64,000 nucleotides of DNA from Spirochaeta thermophila DSM 6192 (GCF_000147075.1 NC_014484.1:1939501-2003500), one strand, 5' to 3'; positions 1 to 8,717 are shown, counted from the first letter of the stretch. Numbers and translations are program-made. The notes: generated from the letters alone by a model not told the origin.

Positions 1-125
1 AGCACGAACTCGTCGCTGTAGTAGACCGCCGACTCGTTACGCCCCTTCATCACAAAGGGGTTTATCTTCCTGAATCCCGGAAGTCCCTTGATGAGGGTCC
101 CATCGCATCGCTTCCGCACACCCAT
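1..125 (-). CDS. 2-oxoacid dehydrogenase acyltransferase-like protein, N-terminus only
   Basis: Only the first 41 or so residues are in the window; the gene runs off the left edge. It starts MGVRKRCDGTLIKGLPGFRK and goes on with INPFVMKGRNESAVYY. The pattern of R-R/K-x-D-G, then PF-x(2)-GRN-S-A-V-Y, resembles the start of stand-alone CoA-acyltransferase domains of the E2/chloramphenicol-acetyltransferase fold found in several spirochaetes. The ATG follows a GAGGAGG ribosome binding site by a few bases, which fixes the start. A good promoter lies about 60 bases upstream. The assignment rests on a short N-terminal match and is tentative. Confidence 0.5.
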   Translation of the reverse strand, partial: MGVRKRCDGTLIKGLPGFRKINPFVMKGRNESAVYYSDEFV

Positions 126-182
126 ACAGCCTCCTCAAAGAGAGATATTCACACCTCCAGCCGTTCTCGACCAGCGGTCAAG

Positions 183-211
183 AGTATAGCACATATGCTT
201 CCAAAACACAA
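183..211 (-). promoter_or_regulatory. sigma-70-like promoter for the leftmost gene
   Basis: Read on the minus strand there is a -35 TTGTGT (206-211), a 17-base spacer and a -10 TATACT (183-188). Initiation near 176 would give a leader of about 50 bases before the start at 125. It stands back to back with the promoter at 222-250. Confidence 0.6.
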
Positions 212-221
212 ACATCTCAAC

Positions 222-250
222 TTGTGAATGTCTCGGTTTTCCGATATAGT
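222..250 (+). promoter_or_regulatory. sigma-70-like promoter for the DHOD-like gene
   Basis: -35 TTGTGA (222-227), 17-base spacer, -10 TATAGT (245-250). The predicted start of transcription, near 257, leaves a leader of only about 14 bases, which contains the AAAGGAGG ribosome binding site directly before the ATG at 271. Confidence 0.65.
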
Positions 251-270
251 GTGGAAAGGAGGTCGTACGG

Positions 271-1251
271 ATGGAACTTTCCACGCGCTATCTTGGCCTT
301 TCTCTCAAAAATCCTCTCATTGTGGGGGCATCTCCCCTCACCGCCGACGTCTCCCACCTCGTCTCCTGCGAAACGCACGGCGCCGCCGCCGTGGTGCTCC
401 GCTCCCTCTTCCAGGAGGAGATCGCAGAGGGGGTGGAACACCTGAAGAGCCTCTCCGAAGGGTTCCACACCGAAGCCGCGGACTATCTCACCCACTTCGG
501 CACCCAGCAGGCCCTGGAGGCCTACCTCTCCCTCGTGCGCGAGGCGAAGGATCGGCTCTCCATCCCCGTGATCGCGAGCCTCAACTGCAGCAGCCGCGAG
601 TGGTGGGCCGAGGCTGCAAGCCGCATCGAAGAGGCAGGGGCGGACGCCCTCGAGCTGAACGTGGCCCCCTTTCCCTCGAACGATGCCGAGTCCTCGCAGG
701 AGGTGGAGGAACGGATCTACGACATAGTGAGGACCGCACGGTCGGCGGTCTCCGTCCCCATCGCCGTGAAGGTAGGCCCCTATTTCACGAGTCTGGGACA
801 CCTCCTCGCCCGGATCGAGGCCCTCGGCGCCGGGGGGGTGGTGCTCTTCAACCGATTCTACCAGGTGGACATCGCCCCCTCGACGAGGAGGCTCGTCTCG
901 GGGCACAGGCTGAGCGATCCCCACGAATTCTCACACACCCTCCGCTGGACAGCCCTGGAGGCGCCGAGGCGAAATCTGGACATCGTCGCATCGTGCGGGA
1001 TCCACTCCGGCCTCGATATCGCCAAGGCGGTGCTCGCAGGCGCGAGTGCGGTACAGGTGGTCTCCGCCGTCCTCAGACATGGATTCGGCCACATCGAGAA
1101 GATGGTTCATGAACTCGAGGCCTGGCTCTCCGAGCAGGGCTTCTCCTCGCTCCGGGAGGCGAAGGGCGCACTCATACGCACCCCTGGCGAGGACGAGGAG
1201 CGCTTGAGCAGGCTCCAGTACCTCATCGCCCTCCGCGGTTTCGGAAGATAG
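271..1251 (+). CDS. dihydroorotate dehydrogenase-like flavoprotein
   Basis: A 326-residue protein of the FMN-binding TIM-barrel family that includes dihydroorotate dehydrogenase (DHOD). The opening ELSTRYLGLSLKNPLIVGASPL is the usual first strand of the class 1 barrel. Further barrel motifs include VIASLNC, ALELNVAPF, PIAVKVGP and GAGGVVLFNRF. The segment that carries the catalytic Cys/Ser loop in true class 1A DHODs is not recognisable: after ELN the sequence is VAPFPSND. No pyrimidine genes lie nearby, so the substrate is unknown and a role in pyrimidine synthesis should not be assumed. It is a single-gene unit between a strong promoter and a terminator. Confidence 0.8.
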   Translation: MELSTRYLGLSLKNPLIVGASPLTADVSHLVSCETHGAAAVVLRSLFQEEIAEGVEHLKSLSEGFHTEAADYLTHFGTQQALEAYLSLVREAKDRLSIPVIASLNCSSREWWAEAASRIEEAGADALELNVAPFPSNDAESSQEVEERIYDIVRTARSAVSVPIAVKVGPYFTSLGHLLARIEALGAGGVVLFNRFYQVDIAPSTRRLVSGHRLSDPHEFSHTLRWTALEAPRRNLDIVASCGIHSGLDIAKAVLAGASAVQVVSAVLRHGFGHIEKMVHELEAWLSEQGFSSLREAKGALIRTPGEDEERLSRLQYLIALRGFGR

Positions 1252-1255
1252 ACAA

Positions 1256-1281
1256 AGAGGGGCCTTGCGGCCCCTCTGTTC
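1256..1281. terminator. bidirectional Rho-independent terminator
   Basis: A perfect 9-bp stem AGAGGGGCC / GGCCCCTCT with a TTGC loop lies in the 44 bases between the converging ends of the DHOD-like gene and the nucleoside permease gene. The T-rich tail is short on the plus strand, and there is a short A-run before the stem for the minus strand. Confidence 0.75.
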
Positions 1282-1295
1282 CCACCTTGCGCCCA

Positions 1296-2231
1296 CTAGC
1301 GCTGATAGATCCGTCCCGCCGCCCGTGGTCCCGAATACCTTCCCGCGAAGGCGAGAAGGGCGACTATGGTGAGGACGTAGGGAAAGGCGTGGAAGAATTC
1401 GAGGGGGATGCTCTGGAGGAAGGAGATGTCGTTCACATAGAACGAGAGAGCCTGCGAGAAACCGAAGAACGTGGCGGCCCCCAGCACCCCCCAGGGGTTC
1501 CACTTCCCGAATATGAGGGACGCGAGGGCGATGAAGCCTGTGCCGTGTATGGAAGTGAGGGTGTACTGGATGTCCTGCGAGAGGACCATCACCCCACCTG
1601 CGAGTCCTGCGAGCACACCTGAGAGCATCACCCCCAGGTATCGCATCCTGTACACGTCTATCCCCATGCTCGCGGCGGCCTCGGGGTGTTCTCCGCAGGC
1701 CCTCAGCCTGAGACCGAAGACGGTCCTGTAGACCACGATCCACGTGATCACCACAAGGAACAGGGCGAGATAGAACGTGGGATAGATTTCGGAGAAGAAG
1801 AGAGGGCCCACGAGGGGAATGTCCTCGAGAAAGGGTACCGTCACCTTCCTGAGGCCCACGGAGAAGGCCCGGGTCCGCTGCTGACCGAAGAGGATCTGAC
1901 AGAGATAGACCGTGAGGCCTCCCGCGAGGATGTTGAGCGCCGTACCCGAGATGATCTGATCGGCCCTGAGGTGGACCGAGGCCACCGCATGGAACAGGGA
2001 GAACACGAGGCCCGCGACTGCCGCTGCGAGAAAGGCGATCCACGGCGCCGCGGGGGTGAGAGGCTCGAGCACTACCACCAGGGCCGCTGCAGTGAAACCG
2101 CCCACCATCATGATCCCTTCCAGGGCGATGTTCACCACACCGGAACGCTCGCTGAAGAGCCCGCCGAGGCCCGCGAGGATGATGGGGGTGGCGAACATGA
2201 GCCCTATGGGGAAGATCTCAAACACCTTCAT
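1296..2231 (-). CDS. nucleoside ABC transporter permease (NupQ/YufQ type)
   Basis: A 311-residue inner-membrane permease with about eight to ten hydrophobic segments, of the branched-chain amino-acid/ribose permease superfamily (BPD_transp_2). Features seen: GLMFATPIILAGLGGLFSE at the N-terminus, ERSGVVNIALEGIMM, typical of BMP-type nucleoside permeases, and the EHPEAAASMGIDV coupling helix that touches the ATPase. The ATG at 2231 follows a GGGAGGCAG site; the reading frame is open further upstream, but that part overlaps the previous gene and has no membrane-protein character. It overlaps the upstream permease by 14 bases, so the two are translationally coupled. Last gene of the importer operon. 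Confidence 0.9.
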   Translation of the reverse strand: MKVFEIFPIGLMFATPIILAGLGGLFSERSGVVNIALEGIMMVGGFTAAALVVVLEPLTPAAPWIAFLAAAVAGLVFSLFHAVASVHLRADQIISGTALNILAGGLTVYLCQILFGQQRTRAFSVGLRKVTVPFLEDIPLVGPLFFSEIYPTFYLALFLVVITWIVVYRTVFGLRLRACGEHPEAAASMGIDVYRMRYLGVMLSGVLAGLAGGVMVLSQDIQYTLTSIHGTGFIALASLIFGKWNPWGVLGAATFFGFSQALSFYVNDISFLQSIPLEFFHAFPYVLTIVALLAFAGRYSGPRAAGRIYQR

Positions 2232-3306
2232 TTCTGCCTCCCTGCCTGATTCTGGACACCCGATCGATGACGAGCTGGATCCCATAGCGCATGGCCACGA
2301 AGAGGACGATACTCGCCTGTATGATCCCCGCGATCTCCCGGGGAACACCCTGGGACTGCATGAGGGGCTGTGCCGCCTTGAGCATCCCGAAGAGAGCCCC
2401 CGAGGCGGCGATGCCCCACGCAGTGTTCCCTCCCACCAGCGCCACGGCTATCCCATCCATCCCGTACCCCTCGAAGGCGGGAAGCACCCGCCCGAATCCG
2501 AAGGTCCCCAGGGCCATCGCCCCACCGGCGAGCCCCGCGAACGCACCGCTCATCGCCATGGTGAGCATCGTATACCCGGCGATGGGGAAGCCGGCGAAGC
2601 GTGCGGCATCCTTGTTGTGTCCCGTGGCCCGCAGTCCGAACCCCAAAGTGGTCTTCTCGATCACCACCCAGTAGACGAGAATGCAGACGACCATGATGAG
2701 GAGCCCCCAATGGAGCCTCGATCCCCTGGTGATCGAGGAGAGGAACTCGCTCTTGAGGAGGGCAGAGGCCGGAAACGGCGAGGTCTTCACCCGGTCCACG
2801 GTACCCACCACGTGGAGGAGCGCCCAGTTGGACAGGTGCAAGGCGGTATAGTTGAGCATGATCGTGACGACCACCTCATGGAGATTGTACCAGGCCTTGA
2901 GCCAGCCGGGGATGAGCCCCCACAGCCCTCCTCCCACCATGGCCCCCAGGAGGCAGAGGGGGAGATGGAGCCACGGAGGGGCCGGGACCAGCAGGGCCAC
3001 CATGGTACCGCCCAGAGCGCCCATCATGAGTTGCCCCTCTGCTCCTATGTTGAAGAGACCCGCCCTGAAGGCGAATCCCACCGAAAGCCCAGTGAGGGTG
3101 ATGGGGATCATCTGGATGAGGAACTCTCCGATGTACCTGGCGTTGAAGGATCCCCTCAGGATGTCGAGCCCCGAGAAGGCCTTCACCATCGCCGCGAACA
3201 TCAGCCCCGGAGAGCGGCCCGTGAGGGTGATGATCACCGCGCCTGCGAGGAACCCCAGCACCACCGCACTGAGGGAGAGGATCATCCATCGTCTTCCTGT
3301 AGTCAT
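2218..3306 (-). CDS. nucleoside ABC transporter permease (NupP/YufP type)
   Basis: A 362-residue permease, the longer partner of the heterodimeric membrane channel of the BMP/PnrA nucleoside importer. It has an N-terminal anchor helix, then a periplasmic stretch (GRSPGLMFAAMVKAFSGLDI), and the conserved FRAGLFNIGAEGQLMMGALGG block of this family. GHNKDAARFAGF forms the ATPase-contact helix. Its start overlaps the stop of the ATPase gene by four bases (ATGA), the classic arrangement for coupled translation. Confidence 0.9.
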   Translation of the reverse strand: MTTGRRWMILSLSAVVLGFLAGAVIITLTGRSPGLMFAAMVKAFSGLDILRGSFNARYIGEFLIQMIPITLTGLSVGFAFRAGLFNIGAEGQLMMGALGGTMVALLVPAPPWLHLPLCLLGAMVGGGLWGLIPGWLKAWYNLHEVVVTIMLNYTALHLSNWALLHVVGTVDRVKTSPFPASALLKSEFLSSITRGSRLHWGLLIMVVCILVYWVVIEKTTLGFGLRATGHNKDAARFAGFPIAGYTMLTMAMSGAFAGLAGGAMALGTFGFGRVLPAFEGYGMDGIAVALVGGNTAWGIAASGALFGMLKAAQPLMQSQGVPREIAGIIQASIVLFVAMRYGIQLVIDRVSRIRQGGRNEGV

Positions 3307-4829
3307 GCGCTCTCCCCCCTTGCCGTTGATCCCGCCATGAGGAGCCCGAGTTCGTTCTCGTCGGTTTCTCCTGCGGCCACCTCCGCCACGATCCTCCCCC
3401 TGTAGATCACGGCGATCCGGTCGGACAGGTCGAGTATCTCGTCGAGATCGAACGAGACGAGGAGGATCGCCCTCCCCTTGTCCCGTTCCTCCACGATCCT
3501 CCTGTGTATGTACTCGATCGCCCCCACATCCAGCCCCCGGGTCGGCTGGGCCACCACGAGCACGCGGGGTGACCTGTGCACCTCGCGGGCGATGATGGCC
3601 TTCTGTTGGTTCCCACCGGAGAGTTCGCCAGCGGAAGTTCTCGCGCCCCGGGCCGCCCGCACGTCGAACTGTGACATGAGGGTCTCGGCATGCTCGTAGA
3701 TCGTCTCGTACCGGAGGATGCCATACCGGGAGAAAGGAGGCCGCCCGTAGTCGTGTATCACCAGGTTCTCCCCCACCGAGAACGCCAGGATGAGCCCATG
3801 CCGCTGGCGGTCCTCGGGAACGAAGCCGAGCCCTGCATCCAGTTTCCGCCTCGTAGGCTCATGGGTGATATCCTTTCCGGAGAGGAGAATACGACCCGAC
3901 TCCACCGGAAGGAGCCCGGCGAGGGCATAGAGGAGTTCCCGTTGCCCATTGCCGTCGACTCCGCAGAGGCCGAGGATCTCGCCCTCCCGCACAGTGAGGG
4001 ACAGCCCTTCGACCGCGAGGATTCCCCGTTCGTTCCGGACAGAGAGCTCTCGAATTTCGAGAGCAGGCGATCCTGGCCGGGGGGCGTCCTTCTCCACCTT
4101 GAAACTCACCTCCCTTCCCACCATGAGTTCAGCCATCTCCTCTTCCGAGACATCGGAGACGGGAAACGTGGCTACGAGCCTGCCCCGTCGGAGCACGGAG
4201 CATTCGTCCGCCACCTCCTTGATCTCCTTGAGTTTGTGGGTGATGAGTATGATCGTCTTACCGCTCCCGGCAAGCTTCCGCATGATCTCCATGAGTTCCT
4301 CTATCTCCTGGGGGGTGAGCACCGCAGTGGGTTCGTCGAAGATGAGGATTCGGGCGTCCCGGTAGAGCATCTTGAGGATCTCCACACGCTGTTGACTCCC
4401 CACCGAGAGGTCTTCTATCCGGGCGTCCGGATCCACCTCCAGGCCGTACTCCCGGGAGATGCGGGCCACCTTCTGGCGGGCGGTCTCTATGTCGAGGAAG
4501 GGCCCCCTCCGGGGCTCGCTTCCCATGACGATGTTCTCCGCCACCGTGAAGTTGTGCACGAGCTTGAAGTGCTGATGCACCATCCCGATGCCCAGCGAGG
4601 TGGCCACATTGGGATTCGAAACCTGCACTTCCCGGCCCCGCACCCGGATGACGCCGGAATCCGGATGGTGGAGTCCGAAGAGGATGTTCATGAGCGTCGA
4701 CTTGCCCGCTCCGTTCTCCCCCAGGAGGGCGTGGATCGTCCCCTCACGGACCCGTAAGGTCACATGGTCGTTGGCCCTGATACCGGGGAAGTCCTTCACG
4801 ATATCCATCATCTCTACGACATAGTCCAC
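3303..4829 (-). CDS. nucleoside ABC transporter ATP-binding protein (NupO/YufO type)
   Basis: Tandem-ATPase subunit of about 508 residues. The first domain has Walker A GENGAGKS near residue 40, a signature LSVGSQQRVEI and Walker B ILIFDEPTAVL. The second has a degenerate P-loop (GVDGNGQ near residue 290), then LSGGNQQK and VLVVAQPTRGLD. Degenerate second P-loops are usual for this sugar/nucleoside class. I place the start at the GTG at 4827-4829, because GAAGGAGAG lies seven bases before it; an ATG 21 bases upstream is in frame but lacks a ribosome site. A terminator-like hairpin separates it from the lipoprotein gene, so it should be made in smaller amounts than the binding protein. Confidence 0.92.
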   Translation of the reverse strand: MDYVVEMMDIVKDFPGIRANDHVTLRVREGTIHALLGENGAGKSTLMNILFGLHHPDSGVIRVRGREVQVSNPNVATSLGIGMVHQHFKLVHNFTVAENIVMGSEPRRGPFLDIETARQKVARISREYGLEVDPDARIEDLSVGSQQRVEILKMLYRDARILIFDEPTAVLTPQEIEELMEIMRKLAGSGKTIILITHKLKEIKEVADECSVLRRGRLVATFPVSDVSEEEMAELMVGREVSFKVEKDAPRPGSPALEIRELSVRNERGILAVEGLSLTVREGEILGLCGVDGNGQRELLYALAGLLPVESGRILLSGKDITHEPTRRKLDAGLGFVPEDRQRHGLILAFSVGENLVIHDYGRPPFSRYGILRYETIYEHAETLMSQFDVRAARGARTSAGELSGGNQQKAIIAREVHRSPRVLVVAQPTRGLDVGAIEYIHRRIVEERDKGRAILLVSFDLDEILDLSDRIAVIYRGRIVAEVAAGETDENELGLLMAGSTARGESA

Positions 4830-4850
4830 GGAGGGCTCTCCTTCCCACAT

Positions 4851-4887
4851 AGATAAAACGAGGGAAGGCTACATCAAGCCTTCCCTC
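4851..4887 (-). terminator. attenuating terminator between lipoprotein and transporter genes
   Basis: On the minus strand an 11-bp perfect stem (GAGGGAAGGCT / AGCCTTCCCTC, loop TGATGT) is followed by GTTTTATCT. It lies between the BMP lipoprotein stop and the ATPase start. Such partial terminators commonly make the binding protein more abundant than the membrane parts of ABC importers. Confidence 0.8.
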
Positions 4888-4902
4888 TCTTCTGCAGCAG
4901 CA

Positions 4903-5946
4903 TCATTTCTTGGGGGTGTCGGGAACCACGAGTTCTCCGCTCGCGATCTTCTTCGCGTACTCCTCCACCACCGCGAGGATCTCCGGAGAGAGATTGGGAT
5001 TCTCCGCAGGGAGCCCCACACCATCGTTCTTCAATGAAAAGGCCAGCGTCTGACCACCGGGGAAGTTCCCCTCCATGGTCATCTTCGCCACGGTGTAGGC
5101 GGCCACGTCCACCCGCTTCACCATGGAGGTGAGCACGGCCGATGTGCCCTCTCCGTAGATGCCGTCCTGGTACTGGTCCTTGTCCACGCCGATCGCCCAG
5201 CGGATGTCGCCCTTCTGGGAACGCTCCTTGGCCTCCTTGATCATACCATTACCGGTTCCGCCGGCCGCGTGGAAGATGATGTACGCGCCTGCATTGAACT
5301 GTTTCTGGGCGATGGCCTGCCCCTTGTCAGGTGCGGCGAAGTCTCCCGCATAGTCCACCAGTATGGTGCACTCCGGGTACACGGCCTTCACCCCGGCCTC
5401 GAATCCGGCCTGAAACTTCTCGATGAGCGGGAACTGCATCCCGCCGAGGAAACCGACCACGTTCTTGCCGTCCTGCTTGGCCTTGAGGCCCGCGGCGACA
5501 CCCACGAGGAAGGAGCCCTCGTGTTCTGCAAACACGGCCGATACCACATTGGGAGCCTCGACCACGGTGTCGATGACCAGGAACTTGCGGTCGGGATACT
5601 GTTTCGCCACCTCGGCCACGGCGTTCTGGAAGAGGAAGCCCGGCGCCACGATGAGGTCCAGCCCCTCGTCGGCGAACGTGGCGAGGTTGGGTACGTAGTC
5701 GGCCTCCTGCGAGGACTGGAGGTACTTGTACCCCACCCCCTCCTCGAGCCCCATCTCCTTACCGAAGCGTACGATCCCCTCCCAGGTGCCCTGGTTGAAG
5801 GATCTGTCGTCGATCCCTCCCACGTCGGTCACGAGTCCCACTCTGAAGCTCGGCTCCTCGATCTTCGCCTCTTTCTTCTGCCCACATGCAGGGAAGAAGA
5901 CCAGGAGCACCGCCATAATAAGAAAAATAAGCCCTGAACGTCTCAT
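4903..5946 (-). CDS. BMP family nucleoside-binding lipoprotein (PnrA/TmpC type)
   Basis: A 347-residue lipoprotein that captures nucleosides outside the membrane and hands them to the permease pair. The signal peptide ends in the lipobox FPAC with Cys21 as the lipidated residue. The mature part opens with FRVGLVTDVGGIDDRSFNQG, the diagnostic BMP/PnrA motif in which an Asp and a Phe contact the ribose and base. Later blocks include EHEGSFLVG, VGFLGGM and DKDQY. The family is the same as Treponema TmpC and Borrelia BmpA. An AGGAGG site lies a few bases before the ATG and a consensus promoter lies about 45 bases upstream, so it leads a nupO-P-Q-like operon. Confidence 0.93.
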   Translation of the reverse strand: MRRSGLIFLIMAVLLVFFPACGQKKEAKIEEPSFRVGLVTDVGGIDDRSFNQGTWEGIVRFGKEMGLEEGVGYKYLQSSQEADYVPNLATFADEGLDLIVAPGFLFQNAVAEVAKQYPDRKFLVIDTVVEAPNVVSAVFAEHEGSFLVGVAAGLKAKQDGKNVVGFLGGMQFPLIEKFQAGFEAGVKAVYPECTILVDYAGDFAAPDKGQAIAQKQFNAGAYIIFHAAGGTGNGMIKEAKERSQKGDIRWAIGVDKDQYQDGIYGEGTSAVLTSMVKRVDVAAYTVAKMTMEGNFPGGQTLAFSLKNDGVGLPAENPNLSPEILAVVEEYAKKIASGELVVPDTPKK

Positions 5947-5988
5947 ACATCCTCCTCGAATCGCATGAAAATCGTAGAAATATCTCCC

Positions 5989-6017
5989 ATACTAGACCCC
6001 CTTCACCCGGCAGTCAA
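5989..6017 (-). promoter_or_regulatory. sigma-70-like promoter of the nucleoside importer operon
   Basis: Minus-strand -35 TTGACT (6012-6017), 17-base spacer, -10 TAGTAT (5989-5994). The leader to the lipoprotein start is about 35 bases. The -35 lies inside an imperfect hairpin (CGGCAG 6008-6013 / CTGCCG 6025-6030) that may also act as the 3' end of the deoC transcript. Confidence 0.7.
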
Positions 6018-6043
6018 GAAAAATCTGCCGTTTTTTGAGAATC

Positions 6044-6712
6044 TCATTTCAGTTCGGCCACTATCGAGACCCCCGAGGAGGTACCCAACCGGGAGGCCCC
6101 TGCCTCGATCATGGCGAGGGCCGTCTCGAGCGAGCGGATACCCCCCGCCGCCTTGACCCCCAGGCTCTCTCCCACCACCTCCCTCATGAGCCGCACGTCC
6201 TCCACCGTGGCGCCCGAGGGACCGAACCCCGTGGAGGTCTTCACGAAGTGCGCCCCTGCCTCCTCCGCGAGGAGACAAGCCCTGCGCTTCTCCTCGTCGG
6301 AAAGGTAGCACGCCTCTATGATCACCTTCACATGGGCCTCGGCGGCTGCATCCACCACCGCCCGGATATCCTCCCTCACGAGGTCGTACTCCCCACCCTT
6401 GAGAAGACCGAGGTTGATCACCATGTCCACCTCCCTCGCCCCCTGCACCACCGCCTGAGCCGCCTCGTACGCCTTGGCCTCGGTACTCGCCGCCCCCAAA
6501 GGGAATCCCACCACCGTACACACCATCACGCCCGACCCGGAGAGGCGCTTCGCCGCGAGAGGCACCCACCAGGAGTTCACACACACCGATGCGAATCCAT
6601 ACCTCACGGCCTCGTCGCAGAGGGCCTCTATCTGGGCCCTCGTGGCCGTGGGCTTGAGGAGGGTGTGATCGATCATCTTCGCGAGCGTCGTCTTCGTCCA
6701 TTGTTCCGCCAT
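6044..6712 (-). CDS. deoC: deoxyribose-phosphate aldolase
   Basis: A 222-residue cytosolic class I aldolase that splits 2-deoxy-D-ribose 5-phosphate into acetaldehyde and glyceraldehyde 3-phosphate through a Schiff base. Seen: [11 protein letters not shown] at the N-terminus, [55 protein letters not shown] (the Lys and Asp region), [14 protein letters not shown] with the Schiff-base Lys, and [14 protein letters not shown] chose the ATG at 6712, preceded by AAGGAG at proper distance, over an ATG six codons upstream. Its place just upstream of the nucleoside importer fits salvage of imported deoxynucleosides, with the sugar feeding glycolysis. Confidence 0.95.
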   Translation of the reverse strand: MAEQWTKTTLAKMIDHTLLKPTATRAQIEALCDEAVRYGFASVCVNSWWVPLAAKRLSGSGVMVCTVVGFPLGAASTEAKAYEAAQAVVQGAREVDMVINLGLLKGGEYDLVREDIRAVVDAAAEAHVKVIIEACYLSDEEKRRACLLAEEAGAHFVKTSTGFGPSGATVEDVRLMREVVGESLGVKAAGGIRSLETALAMIEAGASRLGTSSGVSIVAELK

Positions 6713-6748
6713 GTGCCACTCCTTCGGCAATCATAGTACACGCGCGGC

Positions 6749-7312
6749 TCAGGTGCCAGTGCGCGCATCCCTCACGATGGCATACATGAGGGCGTCCACC
6801 GCTCCGTCATCCTTGATGAGGTAGCTCCTGAGGGTGCCCTCGTAGCGCATCCCCGCCTTCTCCATGACCCGCCCGGAGGCAGGATTCCCCACAAAATGGA
6901 GGGCCTGCACCCTCACCACGCCCACCTCGTCGAAGAGGAACCTCACCACCTCCCTGAGGGCTTCGGTCATGTACCCCCGGTTCCAGAAGGCCCTCCCGAG
7001 ACAGTACCCGATCTCGGCCCGTCTGTGGGCACGCTCCACACGGGCACCGATGCTGCCGATGAGGCTCCCCGGCTCCTTGAGGACGATGGCCCACATGAGC
7101 TGATCATCCCTCTCGTAGCCTCGGACAGCCTCCTCGAGAAACGACCGGGTCTTCTCCACCGATGCATGTGGACTCCAGGTGAGGAATCGGGTCACCTCGG
7201 GGTCCCGCGCCCACGTCTCGTACACAGCGGGCGCATCCTCAAGGGTGAACCGCCGGAGCAGGAGCCGCTCGGTCGTAAGGGGGACGGTACCGGTGAGACG
7301 AAGGTCGTTCAT
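6749..7312 (-). CDS. GNAT family N-acetyltransferase (RimJ/RimL type)
   Basis: A 187-residue acetyl-CoA-dependent N-acetyltransferase of the group that modifies ribosomal-protein N-termini or small amines. Motifs: TERLLLRRFTLEDAPAVYE at the N-terminus, WAIVLKEPGSLIGSIG, RAEIGYCLGRAFWNRGYMTEAL (the pyrophosphate-binding loop region) and FVGNPASGRVMEKAGMRYEG. The start codon overlaps the stop of the metallo-hydrolase gene by four bases, and a GGAGG site sits before the ATG. The true substrate cannot be told from sequence. Confidence 0.88.
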   Translation of the reverse strand: MNDLRLTGTVPLTTERLLLRRFTLEDAPAVYETWARDPEVTRFLTWSPHASVEKTRSFLEEAVRGYERDDQLMWAIVLKEPGSLIGSIGARVERAHRRAEIGYCLGRAFWNRGYMTEALREVVRFLFDEVGVVRVQALHFVGNPASGRVMEKAGMRYEGTLRSYLIKDDGAVDALMYAIVRDARTGT

Positions 7313-7893
7313 GGGCGCTCCTCCACGGGAAACGGACGTCCGTGCGCGGGAAAGGCCCTGCGCCCACCCCTCTCTCCTACGAGGCGCCACACCGCCCGTC
7401 CCTCCTCCTCTGCGAGCTGGTGCGCAGGCGGCATGTCGCCCACCGCCACCTCTCCACCGTCGAGGAGGAGACTCACGCTGTCCGCCGAGTGCACCGGGGT
7501 AGGGAGCACCTCTCCTCCGATCCCCCACGTAGCGAGGATCCGCCGGGACTCCTCGAAGGGTACGCGCTCGAGGGCTTCCAGGTCTATGGGGGTGAAGGCC
7601 ATCCCCTTGCGGGCCATGAAGGACTCGAACCCGGCGATCGCCTCCTCTTGAGAGGGGAAGACGAGGAAGGGGATCCCTCGAGACTGGAGTTCCCCCGCGA
7701 TACCCGCATGGTCGATGTGGAAATGGGATACCATGAAACAGGAGAGATCGGAGAGGGTGAACCCAAGCGACTTGAGGCCATCGATGTAGGAACGTATCGT
7801 ACCCGGCCACCCCACGTCAAAGGCGAGGAGCCCCTTCTCCCCCTCCACCAGATAGTAGTGGGTGCTCTTGTAGGAGAACGAACGCAACGGCAT
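7309..7893 (-). CDS. MBL-fold metallo-hydrolase
   Basis: A metallo-beta-lactamase fold hydrolase of about 194 residues. The metal-binding motif HFHIDH is present (in SHFHIDHAGIAG), followed by the later ligands in TPVHSADSVSL and GDMPPAHQLAEEE. The last motif, FPAHGRPF, matches the C-terminal His of the family. The substrate is unknown. The start at 7893 (MPLRSF) gives the normal N-terminus, but its upstream sequence is pyrimidine-rich and has no Shine-Dalgarno match; the frame is open for another 33 codons, which look non-coding. It is coupled to the downstream acetyltransferase by an ATGA overlap. Confidence 0.82.
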   Translation of the reverse strand: MPLRSFSYKSTHYYLVEGEKGLLAFDVGWPGTIRSYIDGLKSLGFTLSDLSCFMVSHFHIDHAGIAGELQSRGIPFLVFPSQEEAIAGFESFMARKGMAFTPIDLEALERVPFEESRRILATWGIGGEVLPTPVHSADSVSLLLDGGEVAVGDMPPAHQLAEEEGRAVWRLVGERGGRRAFPAHGRPFPVEERP

Positions 7894-8175
7894 AGGGATG
7901 TATAGCAGGAGGGGGAGGGAGTGCACAAGGGATCGATGCCATTGATGTTCCCGGTTTGAGGATCGGTATGCGGGATGGGGGATACCCCACATGTATCAAC
8001 GTTATGCGATTCGTCGCCTCTCGGGGGGTCCCCGAACGGATGTCCCTGGTGTCGTCCTTATCGAGGGAAGCCCCTCTTTCTTTTGTGGAAGCACGTGTCT
8101 GGAGGCATGATAACTGAGAGGAGGACCTCTCCGATCTGCTCGTGGAGGTTCCCGAACCCGAGGTGCGCGGCATCC

Positions 8176-8682
8176 TCAGAGATGTACGGTCCCTTCCCCG
8201 GCATCCTCTTCAGGAGTCACTCCCATCATGGTGAGGGAAGCACGTGCGATCCGGTTGTGAGGATACTCCCGAAGACACTCCTTGTACTTCTCGATCGCCT
8301 TCTCCCGTTCTCCCACCTGGACGAGACAGAAGGCCCAATTGATCAAGGCCATCTCCCTGTAGGACATCGTCGAGAGACTCAGCAGAAAGAGATATCGGAA
8401 CCTGTCGAGGAATCTGTGCCGTGTGAAGAAGCGATAGCTCCTCTCGAAACAGGAGATGGCGTTTTCGAAATCCCCTTTTCGGTAGAACCGAATACCCCTC
8501 CTGTGGTGGTACGAGAAACCAGAGCGCACTATGAGATGCAATCCCCAATAGGCAAGGAGCGCGTCAAAGAGATAGTACTCAGGATGGATCCACCGGAAAA
8601 GGAGGATGAGCCCCACCATGATGACCGATGAGATCAGGACACCGAGAAGGGATACCTGGCAGATCACCGGCCATTTACCCAT
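8176..8682 (-). CDS. TPR-containing membrane protein of unknown function
   Basis: A 168-residue protein with two N-terminal hydrophobic segments (VSLLGVLISSVIMVGLILLF and a second around YYLFDALLAYWGLHLIV), followed by a soluble part with tetratricopeptide-like helices: RRGIRFYRKGDFENAISCFERSY and ALINWAFCLVQVGEREKAIEKYKECL. These are typical protein-contact repeats. A GAGGAGG site precedes the ATG. It stands alone, divergent from the NmrA-like gene, and shares an overlapping promoter region with it. No function can be assigned beyond a membrane-tethered scaffold. Confidence 0.8.
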   Translation of the reverse strand: MGKWPVICQVSLLGVLISSVIMVGLILLFRWIHPEYYLFDALLAYWGLHLIVRSGFSYHHRRGIRFYRKGDFENAISCFERSYRFFTRHRFLDRFRYLFLLSLSTMSYREMALINWAFCLVQVGEREKAIEKYKECLREYPHNRIARASLTMMGVTPEEDAGEGTVHL

Positions 8683-8717
8683 GGGGTCCTCCTCACATAC
8701 GGCAGGCGCTGAGGGAG

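Noticed and set aside
6008-6030. Terminator CGGCAG...CTGCCG followed by TTTTTT on the plus strand
   Set aside because: It is orientated for plus-strand transcription, but no plus-strand gene lies upstream. On the minus strand the T-run is in front of the stem. It may still end deoC transcripts weakly.
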